DNA of 64,000 nt from Mycolicibacterium sp. (GCA_020637165.1 JACJWN010000004.1:372001-436000); one strand, 5' to 3'. Positions 1-9,450 are shown, numbered from the stretch's first letter. Notes: generated from the letters alone by a model not told the origin. Numbers and translations are program-made.

Positions 1-2
1 CC

Positions 3-695
3 CCGGTCCGACAGGTCCTGCCTGTTCCCGACGGTGTCGGCCTGGAGGCCGCGGCCGGGCTGCCCGAGGCGGCGTGCACGGTGTGGTCCACCGTCGTGAT
101 GGGCGCCCGACTGGCGCCAGACGAGTTCGTATTGATCCACGGCGGGGCAAGCGGTATCGGTACTCACGCAATCCAGATCGCCCGAGCGCTCGGTGCGCGT
201 GTCGCGGCAACGGCCGGTACACCGTCCAAGCTTGCGCTCTGCGGCGAACTGGGCGCGGAGGTCGTCATCTCCCACCGCGGCGAAGATTTCGTACAGCGCG
301 TGCGGGCCGCTACCGACGGCGACGGCGCCGATCTCATCCTCGACATCATGGGTGCCGCCTATCTGGAGCGCAATCTCGCCGCACTCGCCACCGACGGACG
401 GCTGGCCATCATCGGCATGCAGGGAGGAGCCAAGGCCGAACTGAACATCGGCACCCTGATCGGCAAGCGGCTCAAGGTGATCGGAACGGCGCTGCGCAGC
501 CGCCCGATCGACGGCCCACACGGCAAAGGTGCGATCGTCGACGCGGTAGCGGCCTCGGTGTGGCCGATGATCGCCGAAGGACGCGTCCGGCCGGTCATCG
601 GCGCGCGATTCCCGGTAGAGCAAGCCGCCGAGGCGCATCGCGCTCTCGCCTCCGGCGAAGTGCACGGCAAGGCGCTCCTGACGATCCGGAAGTGA
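3..695 (+). CDS. Zinc-type quinone oxidoreductase (MDR superfamily), 5' truncated by window edge
   Basis: This is the C-terminal 230 residues of a medium-chain reductase of the NAD(P)H:quinone oxidoreductase type; the frame is open to the window edge, so the true start lies upstream. The nucleotide-binding Rossmann fold is visible as GGASGIGTHAIQIARALGAR, followed by the second strand and the usual 'LDIMGA' and 'GRLAIIGMQGG' strands of the family. It ends 19 bp before the stop of the convergent aminotransferase-like gene. In M. tuberculosis a similar oxidoreductase (Rv3777) sits at this place next to Rv3778c, which supports orthology. The substrate is unknown; such enzymes reduce quinones or enals with NADPH in the cytosol. 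Confidence 0.85.
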   Translation, partial: PVRQVLPVPDGVGLEAAAGLPEAACTVWSTVVMGARLAPDEFVLIHGGASGIGTHAIQIARALGARVAATAGTPSKLALCGELGAEVVISHRGEDFVQRVRAATDGDGADLILDIMGAAYLERNLAALATDGRLAIIGMQGGAKAELNIGTLIGKRLKVIGTALRSRPIDGPHGKGAIVDAVAASVWPMIAEGRVRPVIGARFPVEQAAEAHRALASGEVHGKALLTIRK

Positions 696-714
696 ACATT
701 CAGCCCAGGGAAGT

Positions 715-1911
715 TCAGCCCAGGGAGGCCAGAGTCCTTACCAGGTGGTCGATTTCGGAGACCGTGGAGTAGTGAGCGAGTCCCAGAGTCACAGCCCCGC
801 CGATCTCGTCGACACCGAGGACATCCAGCACCCGGGAGGCCGCATTGCCTACCGCGAGCACCCCGTTCTCGGCCAGCCTCTGAACCACCCGTTCGGCGGG
901 CACACCGGAAACCACGATGCTCACCAAAGGAATTCGCGTTTGCGGGTCGCCGATCACCGACACCAGCGGCAGCGAGCGCAATGAGGTCATCAGATAGTCG
1001 AGCAAGCCATCGAGATAGCTGCGTGCGGATGCCATCGAATGGGCAAGCCTCTGCCGCCGGTCACCGCGGGCGCTTTCGTCGAGACCGGCCAGATACTCGA
1101 TACTGGCCACCGCCCCGGCCAGCAGCCCGTACTGGTAGAGGCCCAGCTCCAGGCGAGCCGCGCCGCTGGCGTACGGGTTGGTCGACACCGAGCCCAGCCG
1201 GTCTATCAACGCGGGGTCGCGGAATACCAGAGCACCGACCGGGGGACCGCCCCAGGCGGCGGCGTTCAGGGCAACCACATCGGCTCCGGCCGAGGTGATG
1301 TCGAGCAGCCGGAACGGGGCCGCGGCCGAGTGGTCCACGACCAGCAGGCCGCCGACCCGGTGCACACGCTCGGCGACCGCGGCGACATCGACGACTGTGC
1401 CCAGCGCCGAGGAGGCCGACGGGATGGCCACCAACCGGGTGTCGGAACTGACCAGCTCGTCCCACTGCCAGACCGGCAGTTCGCCGGTCTCGATGTCGAC
1501 CTCGGCCCACTTCACCGTGGCGCCGTGCCGGTGGGCGGCCCTCAGCCACGGCGCGATGTTCGCCTCGTCGTCGAGCCGGCAGAGCACCACCTCGTTGCCC
1601 AGCCCGGCGCGGGTCGACGACGCATCAGCCAAGGAGGCCAGTAGGACGGCCCGATCCGCTCCGACTACCACCCCGGCGGGATCGGCGTTGAGCAGGTCGG
1701 CGACGGCCCGGCGCGCGGCGTCGAGGAGTGCGACGCTGCGCGCTGCAGCCGGATGGGGGCTGGAAATGTTAGCCGTGGAGCCACGAAAGGCCGTCGATAC
1801 GGTGCTGGCGACGGACTCTGGGATCACCATCCCGGCTTGGGCGTCGAAGCGGGTCCACCCGTCGCCCAGCGCCGGGTGTAGACCGCGCACGCGCGCGACG
1901 TCGTATGCCAT
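715..1911 (-). CDS. Class-V aminotransferase / cysteine desulfurase-fold protein lacking the PLP lysine (Rv3778c-like)
   Basis: 398 residues with the fold of class-V aminotransferases (NifS/SufS family): the conserved Asp-His that stacks on the cofactor ring is visible as [10 protein letters not shown] (D193, H194). The start at 1911 ([13 protein letters not shown]) is chosen over an upstream GTG because it matches the beginning of the family fold and gives the length expected for the M. tuberculosis neighbour Rv3778c. The position where the cofactor-binding His-Lys should lie reads [11 protein letters not shown] (216-226) with no lysine; the only lysine in the whole protein is K134. By family logic it cannot form the usual internal aldimine and may be a pseudoenzyme or bind PLP another way. 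It is divergent from the Rv3779-like gene. Confidence 0.85.
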   Translation of the reverse strand: MAYDVARVRGLHPALGDGWTRFDAQAGMVIPESVASTVSTAFRGSTANISSPHPAAARSVALLDAARRAVADLLNADPAGVVVGADRAVLLASLADASSTRAGLGNEVVLCRLDDEANIAPWLRAAHRHGATVKWAEVDIETGELPVWQWDELVSSDTRLVAIPSASSALGTVVDVAAVAERVHRVGGLLVVDHSAAAPFRLLDITSAGADVVALNAAAWGGPPVGALVFRDPALIDRLGSVSTNPYASGAARLELGLYQYGLLAGAVASIEYLAGLDESARGDRRQRLAHSMASARSYLDGLLDYLMTSLRSLPLVSVIGDPQTRIPLVSIVVSGVPAERVVQRLAENGVLAVGNAASRVLDVLGVDEIGGAVTLGLAHYSTVSEIDHLVRTLASLG

Positions 1912-2007
1912 CGCACCACCCCTGACCCGTTCGCGAACTGCGACAGCCCCGAAAAAGCCATCCAACCCGGGGGACGGCGATCGCGACCGCGTCACCATAC
2001 TAAGCCA

Positions 2008-3984
2008 GTGAACTTCGGCTCCGGAGTGCTAATCGCTGTCTTGCTGCTGGCCCTACCCGGCGCCGTGGTCGGCCGGGCCGGCGGCCTGCGGTGGGCTCTG
2101 GCGGTGGCGCTCGGTCCGGTGCTGACCTACGGCGTGGTGGGTCTGGCCATCGTCCCGTTCGGCGCGCTCGGCATCCGGTGGGACGCACTCAGCGCGCTGG
2201 CGGCGCTCGCCGCGGTGGCTCTGCCGTTGCTGGGCGGTCGCGTTTTGCTGGCCCGCCGTCGTGGCGTCCGGCCGGTACACCGATTCCGGTGGCCTGACGG
2301 CCCCGAACTCGCCGCCGCCGCAGGCGTGGTCCTGGGATCCGCCGCGATCGGGGTCGCCGCCTGGCGCGGCATGCCGAACTGGCAGTCGATCCCGAGTAAC
2401 TGGGATGCGGTCTGGCATGCCAACACGATCCGGTGGATTCTCGACACCGGACAGGCCTCCCCCACCCACCTGGGCGAACTGCGCAACGTCGAAACCCATG
2501 CGGCGCTGTACTACCCCTCGGCCTTCCACGCCCTGGCCGGCGTCCTGGCGCAACTGACCGGATCCGCACCGACCACCGCCTACACCCTGAGCTCACTGGC
2601 GGCGGCCGTCTGGCTTTTTCCACTCAGCGCCGGACTGCTCACCTGGCGATTGCTGATCAACCGGGGCACTCGGTGGCGCACCGCAGGTGCCGCGGCTACG
2701 GCAGCCGCCCTCTCGGCATCATTCACCGCCGTCCCCTACGTCGAGTTCGACACGGCCTCGATGCCCAATATGGCGGCCTACGGGTTGGCTGTTCCCGCGT
2801 TCGTCCTGGTGACGTCCTCGCTGCACGCCGCGGGCCGCATCCCGCTGGCGGTTCTGGCGGTCGTCGGGGTGTTCTCTGTGCACATCACCGGCGGCGTCGT
2901 GCTGGTGACCTTCCTGCTCGCCTGGTGGTTGCTCGACGCGTTGAGAAGCCCGGTCAGTGGGCGGGCGACGGACTTCGCGACGCTGGCGACGATCACCGTG
3001 GTGGCCGGGATCGTGCTGTTGCCACAATTCCTCGGGGTGTTGGAGGAAGCCAGGATCATCGCCGGGCACACCTTCCTGACCCACCAGGGCCGGATACGCG
3101 GACTTTTCGACGCGGTGTTCCAGCACAGCCGTCACCTCAACGACTTCCCGATCCAGAACATTCTCATCGCCCTGGCCGGTGCCGGGTTCGTGTTGTTGCT
3201 GATCAAGCGGATCTGGTGGCCGGCGGCCGTGTGGGTGCTGCTGGTCGTGGCGATCGTGCATTCGTCGGTGCCGTTCGGCGGCCCACTCGGGGCCGTTGTC
3301 GGCACCTACGCCGATCTCTTCTACAGCGACCCGCGGCGACTGTCCGCCGTGGTCACCGTCTTGTTGACCCCGATGGCCGGGGTCGCGCTGTACTCGGCCG
3401 CCCTGCTGGTGGTGGCCGCCGCCCGGCGCCTGGCCGAGCCCCGGTTACGCCTGGACCGACGGGTCTGGGTTGGGGCCACCGCGGTGCTGCTCGTCGCCGC
3501 GTGTCTGGGCCTGAGCTGGCACTATTTTCCTCGGCACCGCTTCTTGATGGGCGAGAAGTATGACCAGGCGATCGTCGGCGAGAAGGATCTGGAGGCCATC
3601 GCCTACCTGGCGACACTGCCGGGGGCGCGCGACACGGTGATCGGCAACGGCAACACCGACGGCACCGCCTGGATGTACGCGGTTTCTGGGCTGCGTCCGT
3701 TATGGACCCATTACGACTACCCGGTTCAGCAGGGCCCTGGCCGCAACCGGTTCATCTTCTGGGCCTACGCCGACGACGCCGACCGGGATCCGCGGGTGGC
3801 CGAGGCGGTCAAAGCCCTGAACATCGAATATGTGCTCACCAGTACCCCCGTGGTCCGCGGGTTCGTCACGCCCGACGGGTTAGTGTCACTGGATAGGTCC
3901 GCGTCGTGGACCAAGATCTACGACAACGGCGTTGCCCGCATCTACCAATGGCGCGGATCACCGCCAACGGCAGCGCGGAACTGA
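2008..3984 (+). CDS. Large polytopic membrane protein, Rv3779-like (proposed polyprenyl-phosphate mannose/arabinan-region function)
   Basis: 658 residues with about a dozen hydrophobic segments alternating with short loops and a soluble C-terminal part after about residue 510, the general layout of GT-C-like membrane proteins. The GTG start at 2008 lies just after the divergent neighbour and is followed directly by a hydrophobic stretch ([16 protein letters not shown]). An acidic first loop contains [14 protein letters not shown] near residue 130-145. The M. tuberculosis orthologue by position, Rv3779, has been reported to take part in polyprenyl-phosphomannose synthesis; I infer but cannot prove the same role here. 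It stands 64 bp upstream of bpa in the same orientation. Confidence 0.8.
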   Translation: MNFGSGVLIAVLLLALPGAVVGRAGGLRWALAVALGPVLTYGVVGLAIVPFGALGIRWDALSALAALAAVALPLLGGRVLLARRRGVRPVHRFRWPDGPELAAAAGVVLGSAAIGVAAWRGMPNWQSIPSNWDAVWHANTIRWILDTGQASPTHLGELRNVETHAALYYPSAFHALAGVLAQLTGSAPTTAYTLSSLAAAVWLFPLSAGLLTWRLLINRGTRWRTAGAAATAAALSASFTAVPYVEFDTASMPNMAAYGLAVPAFVLVTSSLHAAGRIPLAVLAVVGVFSVHITGGVVLVTFLLAWWLLDALRSPVSGRATDFATLATITVVAGIVLLPQFLGVLEEARIIAGHTFLTHQGRIRGLFDAVFQHSRHLNDFPIQNILIALAGAGFVLLLIKRIWWPAAVWVLLVVAIVHSSVPFGGPLGAVVGTYADLFYSDPRRLSAVVTVLLTPMAGVALYSAALLVVAAARRLAEPRLRLDRRVWVGATAVLLVAACLGLSWHYFPRHRFLMGEKYDQAIVGEKDLEAIAYLATLPGARDTVIGNGNTDGTAWMYAVSGLRPLWTHYDYPVQQGPGRNRFIFWAYADDADRDPRVAEAVKALNIEYVLTSTPVVRGFVTPDGLVSLDRSASWTKIYDNGVARIYQWRGSPPTAARN

Positions 3985-4048
3985 GACGCCGAACCGAAAA
4001 CTGCAGGACGACCGAGAAACGGCAAGCCGGGATGGGAATGCGCAGCGT

Positions 4049-4579
4049 ATGACAGCGAACGCCGACGACGACAACATCGCTGACGACAACATCGAGGTGA
4101 TCACCGGACCGGAGTCCGGCCCGGGACCTGAGGACGCGGCCGACGACGAACAGCGCTCGGTGACCGATCTCGTCGAACAACCGGCCAAGGTGATGCGCAT
4201 CGGCACGATGATCAAACAGTTGCTGGAAGAGGTGAAGGCGGCACCGCTGGATGACGCCAGCCGCAGCCGGCTGCGCGAGATCCACGCAACCAGCATCCGT
4301 GAACTCGAGGACGGACTCGCACCGGAATTGCGTGAGGAACTGCAGCGGCTGGCCCTGCCGTTCTCCGGGGACTCGGTGCCCTCGGATGCCGAACTGCGCA
4401 TCGCGCACGCCCAGTTGGTCGGGTGGCTCGAGGGCCTCTTCCACGGTATCCAGACGGCGCTGTTCGCCCAGCAGATGGCGGCGCGTGCCCAGCTGGAGCA
4501 CATGCGTCAGGGCGCCCTGCCGCCGGGCATGGCTGCGCCCGGGGGCAATCCCGGTCATGGCACCGGGCAATACCTCTAG
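4049..4579 (+). CDS. bpa: Bacterial proteasome activator Bpa (PafE)
   Basis: A 176-residue protein with an acidic disordered N-terminus (MTANADDDNIADDNIEV) followed by an all-helical region. The last four residues are GQYL, the C-terminal motif by which Bpa/PafE docks into the alpha-ring pockets of the mycobacterial 20S proteasome and opens its gate without ATP. It forms a dodecameric ring in known members and feeds unfolded proteins such as HspR to the proteasome. The start at 4049 is preferred because the preceding codons in frame are low-complexity and the family starts at MTAN. The gene overlaps the downstream transporter ATPase gene, which places protein quality control in one transcript with galactan export. 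Confidence 0.93.
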   Translation: MTANADDDNIADDNIEVITGPESGPGPEDAADDEQRSVTDLVEQPAKVMRIGTMIKQLLEEVKAAPLDDASRSRLREIHATSIRELEDGLAPELREELQRLALPFSGDSVPSDAELRIAHAQLVGWLEGLFHGIQTALFAQQMAARAQLEHMRQGALPPGMAAPGGNPGHGTGQYL

Positions 4580-5468
4580 GGCCGCCGTCACCTTGTCAAA
4601 CGATCCGTACATCGAGACCCGCGACGCCTGGGTCGAGTTCCCGATCTTCGATGCGAAGACCCGTTCGCTGAAGAAGGCGTTCTTGGGCAAAGCCGGCGGG
4701 GCGATCGGGCGCACGGGCGACAATGTCGTCGTCATCGAGGCGCTGCGCGACATCACCATGACGTTGAAGATGGGCGACCGGGTCGGACTGGTCGGACACA
4801 ACGGAGCGGGAAAGTCCACGCTGCTGCGCCTGCTGTCGGGCATCTACGAACCCACCCGCGGCCGGACCGTCATACGGGGTCGCGTCGCGCCGGTATTCGA
4901 CCTGGGTGTCGGAATGGACCCGGACACCACCGGTTACGAGAACATCATCATCCGGGGCATGTTCCTCGGGCAGACCCGCAAGCAGATGGCCGCCAAGGTC
5001 GACGAGATCGCCGATTTCACCGAGCTCGGCGAGTACCTGTCGATGCCGCTGCGCACTTACTCGACCGGGATGCGGGTGCGCCTGGCCATGGGCGTAGTCA
5101 CCAGCATCGACCCCGAAATCCTCCTACTCGACGAGGGCATTGGGGCGGTCGACGCCGAATTCCTCAAAAAGGCCCAATCGCGGCTGCAGGCGCTGGTCGA
5201 ACGCTCCGGCATCCTCGTCTTCGCCAGCCATTCCAACGAGTTTCTGGCCCGGCTGTGCAGGACCGCGATGTGGATCGACCACGGCACCATCAGGATGCGC
5301 GGCGGAATCGAGGAGGTGGTGGGCGCCTACGAGGGTCCGGACGCCGCCCGGCACGTCCGGGAGGTGATCGCCGAACACGCCGGCGAGTGGTCGCCGGTGG
5401 AGGGTTCCGACGCCGCATTGACGGACGACCAGTTGACGGACGACGAGTTGACAGACACCGCATCATGA
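4557..5468 (+). CDS. rfbE: ABC transporter ATP-binding protein, Wzt/RfbE type (galactan export)
   Basis: Nucleotide-binding subunit of an O-antigen-type ABC exporter, proposed in mycobacteria to flip lipid-linked galactan across the membrane with the RfbD permease encoded two genes on. Walker A (GHNGAGKST, 80-88), the signature region (YSTGMRVRLAMG) and Walker B (EILLLDEGIG) are all present, and the N-terminal extension DAWVEFPIFDAKTRSLKK is typical of the TagH/Wzt subgroup. The ATG at 4557 overlaps the bpa end by 23 bp; a TTG at 4593 is an alternative start that would avoid the overlap. The C-terminus carries a short repeated acidic tail (LTDDQLTDDELTD). Its stop overlaps the glfT1 start (ATGA). 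Confidence 0.92.
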   Translation: MAPGNTSRAAVTLSNDPYIETRDAWVEFPIFDAKTRSLKKAFLGKAGGAIGRTGDNVVVIEALRDITMTLKMGDRVGLVGHNGAGKSTLLRLLSGIYEPTRGRTVIRGRVAPVFDLGVGMDPDTTGYENIIIRGMFLGQTRKQMAAKVDEIADFTELGEYLSMPLRTYSTGMRVRLAMGVVTSIDPEILLLDEGIGAVDAEFLKKAQSRLQALVERSGILVFASHSNEFLARLCRTAMWIDHGTIRMRGGIEEVVGAYEGPDAARHVREVIAEHAGEWSPVEGSDAALTDDQLTDDELTDTAS

Positions 5469-6382
5469 CCGACATCGTGTGCGGGGTCGTGGTCACCCAC
5501 CGGCGGCCCGACGAGTTGGCCAAATCGCTGGACGTGGTGACCACCCAGAGCAGGATGATCGATCACCTGATCGTCGTCGACAACGACAACGACGAACGGG
5601 TTCGCGATCTCGTCGCCGGCCAGCCGGTCCCCAGCACTTATTTGGGATCGCGCCGAAACCTCGGTGGTGCAGGCGGATTCGCACTCGGAATGCTGCACGC
5701 GCTGGCACTCGGCGCGGACTGGGTGTGGCTGGCCGACGACGACGGCCGCCCGCGTGACACCGAGGTGCTGGCCACGCTGCTGGCCTGCGCGCGCCGGCAC
5801 GGCCTGGCCGAGGTGTCGCCCATGGTGTGCGACCTGGAAAATCCGGACCGCCTGGCCTTCCCGCTGCGCAGGGGCCTGGCGTGGCGGCGCAACGTCGACG
5901 AGCTCCGCACCCGGGACTCTCCCGACAGCGATCTACTACCGGGCTACGCATCGTTGTTCAACGGCGCGCTCTTCCGCGCTGAAACCATCGAGGCGGTCGG
6001 GATTCCCGATATCCGGTTGTTCGTGCGCGGCGACGAATATGACGTGCACCGGCGGCTGGTCCGTAGCGGCCTGCCGTTCGGCACCTGCCTGGACACCATG
6101 TACCTGCACCCCTACGGCAGCGGCGAGTTCAAGCCGATCCTCGGCGGCCGAATGCACACCCAGTACCCCGACGACCCGGTCAAGCGGTTCTTCACCTACC
6201 GCAACCGCGGCTACGTGCTGGCCCAGCCGGGGCTGCGCAGGCTACTGCCCCAGGAATGGGTGCGCTTCGGCTGGTTCTTCCTGGTGACCCGGCGTGACCC
6301 GGCCGGACTGTGGGAGTGGATCCGGCTGCGCCGGCTGGGCCGCAAGGAGCGATTCGGGCGTCCCGGGGGACACCGCCCGTGA
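5465..6382 (+). CDS. glfT1: Galactofuranosyltransferase GlfT1
   Basis: 305-residue GT2-family glycosyltransferase. It adds the first two galactofuranose units from UDP-Galf to the rhamnose of the decaprenyl-PP-GlcNAc-Rha linker, on the cytoplasmic face. The GT-A fold is visible from the N-terminus (IVCGVVVTHRRPDEL), with the metal-binding motif LADDDGRP (Asp91-93) and the acceptor-side motif RGDEYDVHRRL. Length matches the 304 residues known for the M. tuberculosis enzyme. It overlaps both neighbours by 4 bp (ATGA with rfbE, GTGA with rfbD), so translation of the exporter subunits and the enzyme is probably coupled. Confidence 0.95.
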   Translation: MTDIVCGVVVTHRRPDELAKSLDVVTTQSRMIDHLIVVDNDNDERVRDLVAGQPVPSTYLGSRRNLGGAGGFALGMLHALALGADWVWLADDDGRPRDTEVLATLLACARRHGLAEVSPMVCDLENPDRLAFPLRRGLAWRRNVDELRTRDSPDSDLLPGYASLFNGALFRAETIEAVGIPDIRLFVRGDEYDVHRRLVRSGLPFGTCLDTMYLHPYGSGEFKPILGGRMHTQYPDDPVKRFFTYRNRGYVLAQPGLRRLLPQEWVRFGWFFLVTRRDPAGLWEWIRLRRLGRKERFGRPGGHRP

Positions 6383-7209
6383 CCATCATCGAGGCCGCCA
6401 GCCAGTCCAAGACGTTCAGCCGCGCCTGGGGCGACCTGATCGAGGGATTCGGCAAGCGTGAACTGTGGCTGCACCTCGGCTGGCAGGACATCAAACAGAA
6501 GTATCGCCGCTCGGTGCTGGGACCGTTCTGGATCACCATCGCCACCGGTACCACCGCCGTGGCGATGGGCCTGCTCTACTCAAAACTCTTCAAATTGCCG
6601 CTCTCCGAGCATCTGCCGTACGTGACGCTTGGCCTGATCATCTGGAACATGATCAACGCGGCCATCCTGGAGGGCTCGGAGGTCTTCATCGCCAACGAGG
6701 GTCTGATCAAACAGCTGCCGACCCCGCTGAGCGTGCACGTCTACCGGCTGGTGTGGCGCCAGATGATCCTGTTCGCGCACAACATCGTGATCTTCGTGAT
6801 CATCGCGATCATCTTCCCGAAACCGTGGTCGTGGGCCGACCTCACGGTCCTGCCCGCATTGGCGCTGATCATGCTGAACTGCGTCTGGGTCTCGTTCTGC
6901 TTCGGCATCCTGGCCACCCGCTACCGCGATATCGGCCCGCTGTTGTCCTCACTGGTGCAGCTGCTGTTCTTCATGACACCGATCATCTGGAATGCCGATA
7001 CCCTCGAACAGCAAGGGGCCGGCAAGTACTGGCGGATCATCGAACTGAACCCGCTTCTGCACTATCTGGACATCCTGCGCGCCCCCCTGCTGGGCGCCCA
7101 CCAGGAACCGCGGCACTGGATCGTCGTGCTCGTGCTCACCGTGCTGGGCTGGTGCGCTGCCGCACTGGCGCTACGCCAGTTCCGGGCCCGGGTGCCCTAC
7201 TGGGTGTGA
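6379..7209 (+). CDS. rfbD: ABC transporter permease, Wzm/RfbD type (galactan export)
   Basis: 276-residue ABC-2 type permease with six hydrophobic segments and the family N-terminal motif (WLHLGWQDIKQKYRRSVLGPFW) that precedes the first membrane helix. Together with the ATPase encoded at 4557-5468 it forms the putative exporter that moves lipid-linked galactan to the outer leaflet, where arabinan is added. The GTG start overlaps the glfT1 stop (GTGA). It ends the plus-strand operon: the next genes are convergent and the 27-bp gap contains a short direct repeat of ACCGACTCA. Confidence 0.92.
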   Translation: MTIIEAASQSKTFSRAWGDLIEGFGKRELWLHLGWQDIKQKYRRSVLGPFWITIATGTTAVAMGLLYSKLFKLPLSEHLPYVTLGLIIWNMINAAILEGSEVFIANEGLIKQLPTPLSVHVYRLVWRQMILFAHNIVIFVIIAIIFPKPWSWADLTVLPALALIMLNCVWVSFCFGILATRYRDIGPLLSSLVQLLFFMTPIIWNADTLEQQGAGKYWRIIELNPLLHYLDILRAPLLGAHQEPRHWIVVLVLTVLGWCAAALALRQFRARVPYWV

Positions 7210-7236
7210 CGCCGACCGACTCAGACACCGACCGAC

Positions 7237-7791
7237 TCAACAGCGCAGCGGCGCCAAGGCTCCGGATCTGAGCAGGCCGACGGCACGATCTGAATCCTTG
7301 GGTCCGCAACCCGCACCGGCCCAGAGAACCAGTGCGAAGGTGCCACCCCTCGACGCCGTGACCATGTCGTACTGCTCTGGGTTGCGCGGAGTCAGTTCGA
7401 CCACCGCGCCTGATCGAGTGTCGACGATGGTCGCCGAAGACCTCAGCGTTGATGTCATCCCGCCCGCGCCCACGATGACGAACGAGTCGAACACCAGCAC
7501 GCGCGAGAAGAACTTCGTCACCTCAGGGTCAAGATCGACTCCGTTGACCTTCACGATGCCGGTCTCCGGCGACCAGTAGCCGATCCCGTCACCTCCTTGC
7601 GCCCCATCACTGATCCAGCCGAAGGCAGTGCCGTCGGTGCCGACCGATGCCGTGTTGACCGACGGGATCCCGGCAACGACGGCCGGCAGGCCGGCCGCCG
7701 TCCGCGGCTCCCAGGACGCTCCGGGGCGAAGTTCGTTGCCCACAGGCCGCAACACCATCGGGATCGCGAACAGAACCGCCCCGATCCGCAC
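7237..7791 (-). CDS. Hypothetical protein, possibly exported
   Basis: I do not recognise this 184-residue protein. A GTG at 7791 gives a product beginning with a hydrophobic stretch (IGAVLFAIPMVLRPVG) that may be a poor signal or anchor, followed by beta-rich sequence with repeated Gly/Thr/Val strands and two cysteines near the C-terminus (GAGCGPKDSD and the final LRC). The frame stays open further upstream, but that part overlaps the flavin split-barrel gene and looks like noise. It is the last gene of a three-gene minus-strand cassette and follows its neighbour after 23 bp. The possibility that it is the remnant of a longer exported protein cannot be excluded. Confidence 0.55.
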   Translation of the reverse strand: MRIGAVLFAIPMVLRPVGNELRPGASWEPRTAAGLPAVVAGIPSVNTASVGTDGTAFGWISDGAQGGDGIGYWSPETGIVKVNGVDLDPEVTKFFSRVLVFDSFVIVGAGGMTSTLRSSATIVDTRSGAVVELTPRNPEQYDMVTASRGGTFALVLWAGAGCGPKDSDRAVGLLRSGALAPLRC

Positions 7792-7814
7792 TCCGTCAGC
7801 GCCCCCGCGCCGGG

Positions 7815-8249
7815 TTAACCAGGAACGCCGCCGTGCTGCGGCTCGGGGCCGAAAGTGAAATGGCGGGCGGTCAACTCCGTGGGGGTCACCCGAACGTAGC
7901 GCAGCTTCTCGGTGGGGACCCAGGGCATGAGTCCGGCGCGGTCGGCCTCCTGGATCTCCTCGGCGCCGGTCAGCAACCGGGCGGTCCCGCGGACGATCAC
8001 GCTCCAGCCCTCGGCGACGGTGTGGTCGTCGGCCTCGAAAAGAACCTTTTCGTTCATCACGGTGGTGAACAGCTTGGTTCCCTCCGCGGTGCGGAACAGA
8101 ACGGTGTCGTTCTGGACGACGAAGTTGACCGGGAAGATCTCCAGTTGACCGCCGAATGAGGTCACCAACCGGCCCAGCGCGACGCTGGAAAGCCGGTTCC
8201 ACGCCTCCCGGTCATCGAGAACAGTTATCGGGCCATTTTCGATCGCCAT
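7815..8249 (-). CDS. Pyridoxamine 5'-phosphate oxidase-family flavin/F420 split-barrel protein
   Basis: 144 residues with the split-barrel fold of PNPOx-like proteins: PITVLDDREAWNRLSS, then ALGRLVTSFGGQLEIFPVNF and the strand pair VLFRTAEGTKLF, which match the Pfam family of pyridoxamine-oxidase-like proteins that bind FMN or F420. The ATG at 8249 is preferred; an ATG three codons upstream (8258) is equally possible and neither has a strong Shine-Dalgarno sequence. The enzyme's substrate is unknown. It lies 60 bp downstream of the HD-domain gene and 23 bp upstream of the unknown gene, so the three are probably cotranscribed. Confidence 0.8.
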   Translation of the reverse strand: MAIENGPITVLDDREAWNRLSSVALGRLVTSFGGQLEIFPVNFVVQNDTVLFRTAEGTKLFTTVMNEKVLFEADDHTVAEGWSVIVRGTARLLTGAEEIQEADRAGLMPWVPTEKLRYVRVTPTELTARHFTFGPEPQHGGVPG

Positions 8250-8309
8250 GGGCCACATAGTGTCTGCGTAACGAGCCGAGCGCAAGGGAAACGCTCTTAT
8301 TCCGCACAC

Positions 8310-8960
8310 TCAGTCCGCGTGCCGGCCGCGCAGGTCGGCCAATTCGGCGCGCAGATTCTCCCGGGCCGGGGTTTCCCACCGCATTCGCCCACGCTCGGTG
8401 CGGAACACCCCCGGACCGTCCAGCAGCGCGACCAGAACTCGGGCGCGGCCGGCTCGGAAGACTTCCACCGGCACATGGCCGTACTCGGCCATGATGGCTG
8501 CGGTGTTGTCCCGATAGCGCTCCCGCGGCAGCGCAAGCGGTGAGAGATCGGCATCGGAGAGCACCTCGCCGTTGCGATCTCCCGGCGCGGGGTCATGAGT
8601 GAGGGTAAGGCGCACCAGCCTGCCCACCTCACGGACCAGTTCCGGCGCCACTGCCAACCCGGACAGGTCCTGCTCGGCGCGCACCGCGCTGCGCTCCTCG
8701 TCGTCGGGCAGACCGTCGTAGACCGAGTCGTGGTACCACGCCGCGAGGCGGACGGCGTCCGGGTTCTCCGCCTCGCCCGCGAGCTCTTCGACGCGGGCGA
8801 GAATGTCCCGGAGGTGGGACACGCAGTGGTATCGCCGATGGGGTTCGGACCAGGCTTCGATCAGTCGCCGGCCGACATCGGCGGCCGCGGGGTCGGCGGT
8901 GTGGCGGGTGATCAGCCCCACCCACGAATCGAGAAGATCCTGCACACCGCCGTCGTGCAC
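8310..8960 (-). CDS. HD-domain metal-dependent phosphohydrolase (predicted)
   Basis: 216-residue helical protein of the HD superfamily. The metal-binding residues are visible as RRYHCVSHL (His45, His49) and [10 protein letters not shown] (His77-Asp78), with a later acidic segment [10 protein letters not shown] that fits the last metal ligand. This pattern is typical of the stand-alone predicted HD hydrolases of COG4339; substrates are not known for that group. The GTG at 8960 is 40 bp from the divergent gtrA start, so the two share a very short promoter region. It is the first gene of the accessory minus-strand cassette inserted between the galactan exporter and gtrA. Confidence 0.8.
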   Translation of the reverse strand: MHDGGVQDLLDSWVGLITRHTADPAAADVGRRLIEAWSEPHRRYHCVSHLRDILARVEELAGEAENPDAVRLAAWYHDSVYDGLPDDEERSAVRAEQDLSGLAVAPELVREVGRLVRLTLTHDPAPGDRNGEVLSDADLSPLALPRERYRDNTAAIMAEYGHVPVEVFRAGRARVLVALLDGPGVFRTERGRMRWETPARENLRAELADLRGRHAD

Positions 8961-9000
8961 ACCACCATCGTGCCTGCCCGGGCACCGTAAGCTTGCCCGG

Positions 9001-9450
9001 ATGGCCGAAATCGCCCACCCGACACCCCTGAGCCTGAAAACCCAGGTGCTCCGCTTCGTGCTGACCGGTGGATTCTCGGCGATCGTCGACTTCGGCCTCT
9101 ATCTGCTGCTCTACAAGTCCTCAGGGGTTCAGGTCGACCTGGCCAAGGCGATCGGTTTCGTCGCCGGCACCATCACCGCCTACCTGATCAACCGGCGGTG
9201 GACCTTCGGGGCGCCTCCGAGCCGGTCGCGGTTCATCAAGGTGATGGTGCTGTACGCCTTGACGTTCACCGTCCAGGTGGGCCTGAACCACCTGTGTCTG
9301 CGGATTCTCGAGTACGAGGACTGGGCGGTGCCGGTCGCCTTCGTCGTCGCCCAGGGGACCGCGACCGTCATCAACTTCATCGTGCAACGGGTGTGGATCT
9401 TCCGTCGGCCGGGTGTTCAGCGGGCAGGAGCGCAGCGACCCGGGGATTGA
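9001..9450 (+). CDS. GtrA-family membrane protein (Rv3789-like)
   Basis: 149 residues with four membrane segments ([20 protein letters not shown], then [20 protein letters not shown], and two more), the GtrA/DPMS family pattern. The M. tuberculosis homologue directly upstream of dprE1 has been proposed to move decaprenylphosphoryl arabinose across the membrane or to help recruit AftA. The ATG at 9001 starts the family domain; the long N-terminal extension that the frame allows would overlap the divergent HD gene. The last 11 codons lie inside a 36-bp tandem repeat, so the C-terminal tail ([11 protein letters not shown]) is repeat-derived and not conserved family sequence. Confidence 0.9.
   Translation: MAEIAHPTPLSLKTQVLRFVLTGGFSAIVDFGLYLLLYKSSGVQVDLAKAIGFVAGTITAYLINRRWTFGAPPSRSRFIKVMVLYALTFTVQVGLNHLCLRILEYEDWAVPVAFVVAQGTATVINFIVQRVWIFRRPGVQRAGAQRPGD

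Noticed and set aside
699-726. Direct repeat ttcagcccaggga (two copies, 15-bp period) between the first two genes
   Set aside because: Only two copies, one lying in the coding end of the aminotransferase-like gene; no sign of mobility or regulation.
7210-7236. Possible terminator or operator formed by the repeated ACCGACTCA after rfbD
   Set aside because: The copies are direct rather than inverted, so no hairpin forms; the gap is too short to say more.
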